This document shows positions 61,128 to 64,000 of a stretch of DNA of 64,000 nt, in pieces. Location: assembly GCA_040880485.1 (NCBI GenBank), contig JBBDIJ010000009.1:321759-385758 (forward strand). The letters run 5' to 3'. Numbering within the stretch: the first letter of the stretch is position 1; every line of letters starts with the position of its first letter. Under the pieces are notes generated by a model. The model worked only from the letters and a program-made list of their open reading frames with translations. It searched no databases and had not been told where the DNA came from. This DNA is from JBBDIJ01 sp040880485. GTDB taxonomy: Bacteria > Bacteroidota > Rhodothermia > Balneolales > Balneolaceae. The position numbers were made by a program, and so were the translations under genes.

Positions 61128-61176
61128 GTAGTTCCGACAACGATAACGTTTACACCGTAACCTGAAAAACAACACT

Positions 61177-61665
61177 ATGGCTTCATTCGACATCGTCAAC
61201 CAGGTCGACACCCAGGAAGTGGACAACGCCGTCAACAACACACTGAAAGAGGTTTCGACCCGCTACGACTTCCGCGGGCTTCACACCGAGATCAACTTCG
61301 ACCGCAAAGCGAACACCATCGACATCACCGCGGCCGAGAGCATGAAGATGCGTGCCGTGAAGGAGATGCTGATCGGCCACTTCGTGAAGCGGAAACTCTC
61401 CCCCAAGATCCTGGAGTTCGGCCCCGAAGAGGGAAGCAGCCAGGGTTCGGTGCGTGTGAAGACGACAATGAAAGAGGGCATCGACCGGGAGACAGCCAAA
61501 AAGATCGTCAAAGAGATCAAGAGCCTGAAAGCGAAAGTTCAGCCCGCCATCATGGAAGACCAGGTACGTGTTACCGGAAAAAAGATCGATGACCTGCAGG
61601 AGGTGATCCAGCACCTGAAGAGCAAGAACTTCGGGATCCCGCTGCAGTTTGTGAATCTGAAGTAG
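61177..61665 (+). CDS. yajQ: YajQ family cyclic-di-GMP/nucleotide-binding protein
   Basis: The 162-residue protein matches the YajQ family end to end: MASFDIVNQVDTQEVDNAVN, TRYDFRGLHTEINFDRK, GIDRETAKKIVKEIKSLKAK and VRVTGKKIDDLQEVIQHLKS (ending FGIPLQFVNLK). Members bind c-di-GMP or nucleic acids and influence gene expression. The codons are strongly G/C-ending, in sharp contrast with the A/T-rich region that begins right after its stop. Confidence 0.93.
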   Translation: MASFDIVNQVDTQEVDNAVNNTLKEVSTRYDFRGLHTEINFDRKANTIDITAAESMKMRAVKEMLIGHFVKRKLSPKILEFGPEEGSSQGSVRVKTTMKEGIDRETAKKIVKEIKSLKAKVQPAIMEDQVRVTGKKIDDLQEVIQHLKSKNFGIPLQFVNLK

Positions 61666-61671
61666 CGGCGG

Positions 61672-61690
61672 GTACGGGTTGAGCCCGTGC
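61672..61690 (+). terminator. Hairpin after yajQ
   Basis: GTACGGG (61672-61678) pairs with CCCGTGC (61684-61690) with one G-T pair and a TTGAG loop, 6 bp after the yajQ stop. No T-run follows (GGGGGGTGGC instead), so it is a weak intrinsic terminator candidate. Confidence 0.35.
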
Positions 61691-61723
61691 GGGGGGTGGC
61701 AACATCTGAAAGTAAGATTTTAA

Positions 61724-61840
61724 ATGGGGTAATAAAGAAAAGATTCTGTTATGGACAGGATCATAGGTAATATTTCTATATAGAACGAAGACATATTCAT
61801 CTCTGTAATCTATATCAGTATCGTTGAATCTGGTTTCATC
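61724..61840 (-). pseudogene. Decayed C-terminal fragment of a BF3164-like lipoprotein gene
   Basis: Read leftwards from 61840 without a start codon, this encodes DETRFNDTDIDYRDEYVFVL followed by YRNITYDPVHNRIFSLLPH. The intact lipoprotein at 62394-63494 has DEARFNYGAIDSYGDKIFVL and later AYDHIHNRIIGVFG in the same order. About 45 codons are missing between the two matching blocks, an in-frame stop lies just upstream, and the frame runs on into the yajQ 3' end without a proper stop. It sits on the downstream side of direct-repeat copy 1, as the intact genes do for copy 2. I read it as a relic of a second cassette. Confidence 0.6.
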
Positions 61841-61856
61841 AGTTTAAAATTTTGTA

Positions 61857-61957
61857 GAGGTTCGTAAACGGACCGAATCATTTTTCGCTTCAACCATCGA
61901 CCCGTTATTCTGTTAGCGCTTCAATCCTCTATGAACCATCATACAAATCTTTTTTTA
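61857..61957 (-). repeat. Direct repeat copy 1 (relic leader)
   Basis: About 100 bp that align without gaps to 63834-63937. Shared blocks include TAAACGGACCGAATC, CATCGACCC, and a fully conserved CTATGAACCATCATACAAAT run ending in CTTTTTTT. The middle (about 61907-61928) is the least conserved. Copy 2 is the upstream region of the peptide gene, so copy 1 is probably the upstream region of the collapsed cassette to its left. Confidence 0.85.
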
Positions 61958-62393
61958 GAATATTTAGAGACAAAAGTGGACAATATCCACAAAGGCCTGA
62001 GAGTAAACGACTCTGCAATCTCACTGATATGGCCGGCACATACGGTACAGAATAGGCGTAGCTGATGAGGACAAAGAGATTGCAGCGTCACATTAAATGC
62101 GATACAGAAAGCGGATAAGAGAATTTTACCCTGGCAACCCATAATGACGCCCGGTAGTCGTCATGAATCTCAAGGAAATGATAGTCCGTATCGTTAGTAA
62201 TTCCTGGATATTCCGGAATATCAAATCCCATAAATCCAGGAGAAGGCCATGAGTAGCATCAAGCAAGTCCGGCCGTGGAAGTGAGTTCAAACTCGATAAT
62301 CAAAAGACAGTCGGTCAAATTCAGAATTCACCGATTGGATATAAATATATAGTCATTTAACTAACTGAAATCATTTCACTTAAAAAATATTCC
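61958..62393. other. Non-coding A/T-rich spacer with a 16-bp palindrome
   Basis: No gene supported. A 67-codon frame on the minus strand (61939-62142) has no recognisable features and runs into the repeat. GATATTCCGGAATATC at 62207-62222 is a perfect palindrome, nested inside an 8-bp inverted repeat TCCTGGAT/ATCCAGGA (62202-62209, 62234-62241). This could be a site for a dimeric protein, a transposon end relic or an RNA hairpin downstream of the lipoprotein gene. Confidence 0.35.
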
Positions 62394-63494
62394 TCACGGA
62401 ATCAGGTCATAAGTACCGATGATCTGTTCCTCGTTTTCTGTGTCTCCAAAAACACCTATAATTCTATTGTGAATATGATCATAGGCCATCGTTGTCGGGC
62501 AATCAGTTAGCTTGACTCTGGATAAAAATCTTCCCTCCCAATTATATATATGTATTTCACTTGGGTTTTCGATGCAGCTTCCATTTTCTATCTCCCCTAT
62601 AGTCCTGTTTATATACAACACAAAAATTTTGTCACCATAAGAATCAATAGCACCATAGTTGAACCTTGCCTCATCCAGAAGTCGATACCGGCCATCTCTT
62701 GATTCAATTTCAAGTTCAGGGGTATCATCCAAACGACTTACAATGATAAGATTCAAGTTTTTGTCATAGATTTCCAATTGTCTGAAATAGAGAGAAACAA
62801 CAGCGATGAGACCACTCTCATTATTAACTGTCATTTCTCCTGTGTATAAATAACCCTTATTTAGTATATCGTGTGCAATCGCAGGCACAAATTCAGTGTG
62901 CTCACTTATAGAGTCTGCCGCCATGTCATACTTGACAAGCTTACCGTCATTGCCACCCCCCAGTCCAACAAGTTCTCCTTCATTCATAGTGATCACTCGC
63001 TGAGAGTGCACAAGCTCCACTGGTAAATGTATACTCCTTATTGGCACAAAACGCTCATCTTCAATGATATCCTCTATATCAACCTTATAATACACTTTGT
63101 TTGAAAAATCAATCATAGAAAGAAGGGGCTCACCTTTCGGTTCATCCCTTGTTAGAAATGGCAGTAATCCAAACTCTTGAGGACCAGGGCCTGCGATGCC
63201 ATAACTGCCAATGTGTTGATATTGATGAGTGATGGAAAAAACTTTAAGCATTCCTGAATCTGTATGATCAGAAATTACCAGATAGTCTCCCGAAACACTG
63301 ATGAATCTCGGATCACTAACTTCTCTGCTGACATGAGGAAGATACACGGCTGGTAATTCCCCGATGGTGCTCCAATCCTCTATATCAACGTCAATTACAT
63401 GAACAGAATCATCATATGATTGAATCTTTGGCTCACTACAACCAGTCACAAAATATATTGTAGTAAATAAATATATTAACACGTATTTATTCAT
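62394..63494 (-). CDS. BF3164-like (TolB-like beta-propeller) lipoprotein
   Basis: The 366-residue protein has a lipobox: hydrophobic N-terminus ending FVTGC, with Cys at residue 19. It is followed by beta-propeller-like repeats, for example PRFISVSGDYLVISDHTDSG, GSYGIAGPGPQEFGLLPF, FSNKVYYKVDIEDI, LEIYDKNLNLIIVS and IYNWEGRFLSRVKL. This corresponds to the Bacteroidota family often called BF3164 or 6-bladed-propeller lipoprotein. It starts 32 bp after the NVEALA-like peptide gene and should be co-transcribed with it. Base composition is more A/T-rich than the rest of the window. The role is unknown; sensing, anchoring or processing of the peptide is an inference from the pairing. Confidence 0.75.
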   Translation of the reverse strand: MNKYVLIYLFTTIYFVTGCSEPKIQSYDDSVHVIDVDIEDWSTIGELPAVYLPHVSREVSDPRFISVSGDYLVISDHTDSGMLKVFSITHQYQHIGSYGIAGPGPQEFGLLPFLTRDEPKGEPLLSMIDFSNKVYYKVDIEDIIEDERFVPIRSIHLPVELVHSQRVITMNEGELVGLGGGNDGKLVKYDMAADSISEHTEFVPAIAHDILNKGYLYTGEMTVNNESGLIAVVSLYFRQLEIYDKNLNLIIVSRLDDTPELEIESRDGRYRLLDEARFNYGAIDSYGDKIFVLYINRTIGEIENGSCIENPSEIHIYNWEGRFLSRVKLTDCPTTMAYDHIHNRIIGVFGDTENEEQIIGTYDLIP

Positions 63495-63526
63495 CCCAAT
63501 ATCTAATTCTTACAAATATTACTTAG

Positions 63527-63820
63527 TTATTCACACTGACACTCTTCTTTAGGCGTGCCAAGAGATATGACATCACAATTGCAAGTAAGGAATCCCTGAT
63601 TACCCGCTGCACCCCATTTTTTGTACCCATTTTGCCAACACTCTCCGCAACCTTGCTCATCCTCCTCCCCGCCACTCTGCGCAAGAGCCACAATACTACT
63701 CAAGGTGACATTTATACTTGATTCATTTGCATAATTGTTTGAGATCGACAGGTTGATCGCCATCAGGAGTGCAAACACAAATACAGATATTAAAATAAGA
63801 ATTCTCTTTTTCTTCATCAT
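63527..63820 (-). CDS. NVEALA-like exported Cys-rich peptide
   Basis: A 97-residue precursor starting at ATG 63820 (a TTG two codons earlier is possible). A basic start MMKKKR and a hydrophobic segment (about 7-26) are followed by a spacer and the motif SSIVALAQSGGEEDE at residues 41-55. A mature-like part carries six cysteines (58, 61, 80, 82, 94, 96) as CxxC, CxC, CxC. SIVALA in this position is what NVEALA-family precursors of Bacteroidota show, and those genes commonly accompany BF3164-type lipoproteins, as here. Probably exported and cut near the motif. The target and function are unknown. Confidence 0.68.
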   Translation of the reverse strand: MMKKKRILILISVFVFALLMAINLSISNNYANESSINVTLSSIVALAQSGGEEDEQGCGECWQNGYKKWGAAGNQGFLTCNCDVISLGTPKEECQCE

Positions 63821-63833
63821 CGTCAATGTTCGT

Positions 63834-63937
63834 GAAGGTTCATAAACGGACCGAATCGTTTTTCACTTCAATCATCGACCCGCCATTTCGTAGGTACTTA
63901 ATTCGACTATGAACCATCATACAAATCTTTTTTTAAA
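63834..63937 (-). repeat. Direct repeat copy 2, upstream region of the peptide gene
   Basis: Imperfect repeat of 61857-61957, same orientation, ungapped. It ends about 14 bp upstream of the peptide start, so it should include its promoter and 5' leader. The most conserved part in both copies is the far end (AAAAAAAGATTTGTATGATG and onward on the minus strand), consistent with a promoter or operator. The remaining bases to 64000 show nothing recognisable. Confidence 0.85.
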
Positions 63938-64000
63938 GGGTCAAAACAACTTAAGCGGTTCTTGACGGATGAATGTTAACAATTTTGGATAAATATTTTC

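Noticed and set aside
61939..62142. 67-codon minus-strand ORF in the A/T-rich spacer
   Set aside because: No start context, no recognisable domain, and its end runs into the direct repeat; composition fits random open frame.
1..64000. CRISPR arrays, rRNA genes, IS elements
   Set aside because: No regularly spaced repeats, no rRNA-like conserved stretches and no transposase-like products were seen anywhere in the window.

Overview
The window looks like chromosome of a Balneolota/Rhodothermota-type (Bacteroidota-related) bacterium. The evidence is a type IX secretion C-terminal sorting domain (motif NFPNPF in the 4481-6976 gene), a bacillithiol-pathway deacetylase (BshB1), a Rho factor with a long hydrophilic insertion, a three-subunit SdhCAB, a NVEALA-like peptide gene next to a BF3164-like lipoprotein, and generally weak Shine-Dalgarno sequences. 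Most of it is core chromosome on both strands in short operons. I see no prophage, IS element, CRISPR array or rRNA. One tRNA gene, tRNA-Val(GAC), is present.

Layout. 1-2160: 5' part of a B12-dependent (class II) ribonucleotide reductase, reading out of the left edge; its upstream region carries two DnaA-box-like sites and an inverted repeat. 2.5-9.6 kb: an exported or anchored amidase, a T9SS cargo protein with a lamin-tail domain, a dicarboxylate/amino acid symporter, a DUF92 membrane protein and a small membrane protein. 9.66-14.3 kb: a tight plus-strand operon maf - TPR protein - conserved exported protein - mazG. 14.3-15.7 kb: citrate synthase behind a long leader able to form two strong hairpins. 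15.8-22.9 kb: rho, then a six-gene minus-strand operon (two rhomboids, ispG, a thioredoxin-fold protein without its cysteines, pabC-like, folC). 23.0-26.4 kb: ABC ATPase plus TolC, and a set of three small envelope proteins resembling the E. coli yqjD/yqjE/yqjK arrangement. 26.5-33.99 kb: bshB1, an IMPase, dnaG, sucD, glgC, glgA. 34-39 kb: an M1-peptidase-like pseudoenzyme with HEAT repeats, a histidinol-phosphatase-like enzyme, ychF, nusB. 39.2-46.4 kb: tRNA-Val, a DUF1080 protein, and a minus-strand operon of two FG-GAP/ASPIC-UnbV proteins plus an RnfD/NqrB-like membrane protein. 46.6-53.3 kb: cyclophilin, xer recombinase, raiA/hpf, hprK, an M23 peptidase, a CBS protein, an orphan response regulator and bioB. 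53.3-55.4 kb: a compact cluster of small DNA-binding regulators with a palindromic operator. 55.4-61.7 kb: sdhCAB, a PduO-type cobalamin adenosyltransferase, a glmM-type phosphohexomutase and yajQ.

61.7-64 kb is different: visibly more A/T-rich and sparsely coding. It holds a NVEALA-like exported peptide gene followed by a beta-propeller lipoprotein gene. A roughly 100-bp imperfect direct repeat lies immediately upstream of the peptide gene (63834-63937) and again at 61857-61957. Just downstream of that second repeat, in the same orientation, I found a decayed C-terminal fragment of a second copy of the lipoprotein gene. The region therefore reads as a duplicated peptide/lipoprotein cassette, one copy intact and one collapsed; it is the most unusual part of the window.

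Functional links: the adenosyltransferase at 59.2 kb would make the cofactor needed by the reductase at 0-2.2 kb; citrate synthase, SucD and SdhCAB supply TCA-cycle steps; GlgC and GlgA form a glycogen module; PabC-like and FolC serve folate synthesis. All functions are inferred from translated sequence and remembered family features; no database search was run.
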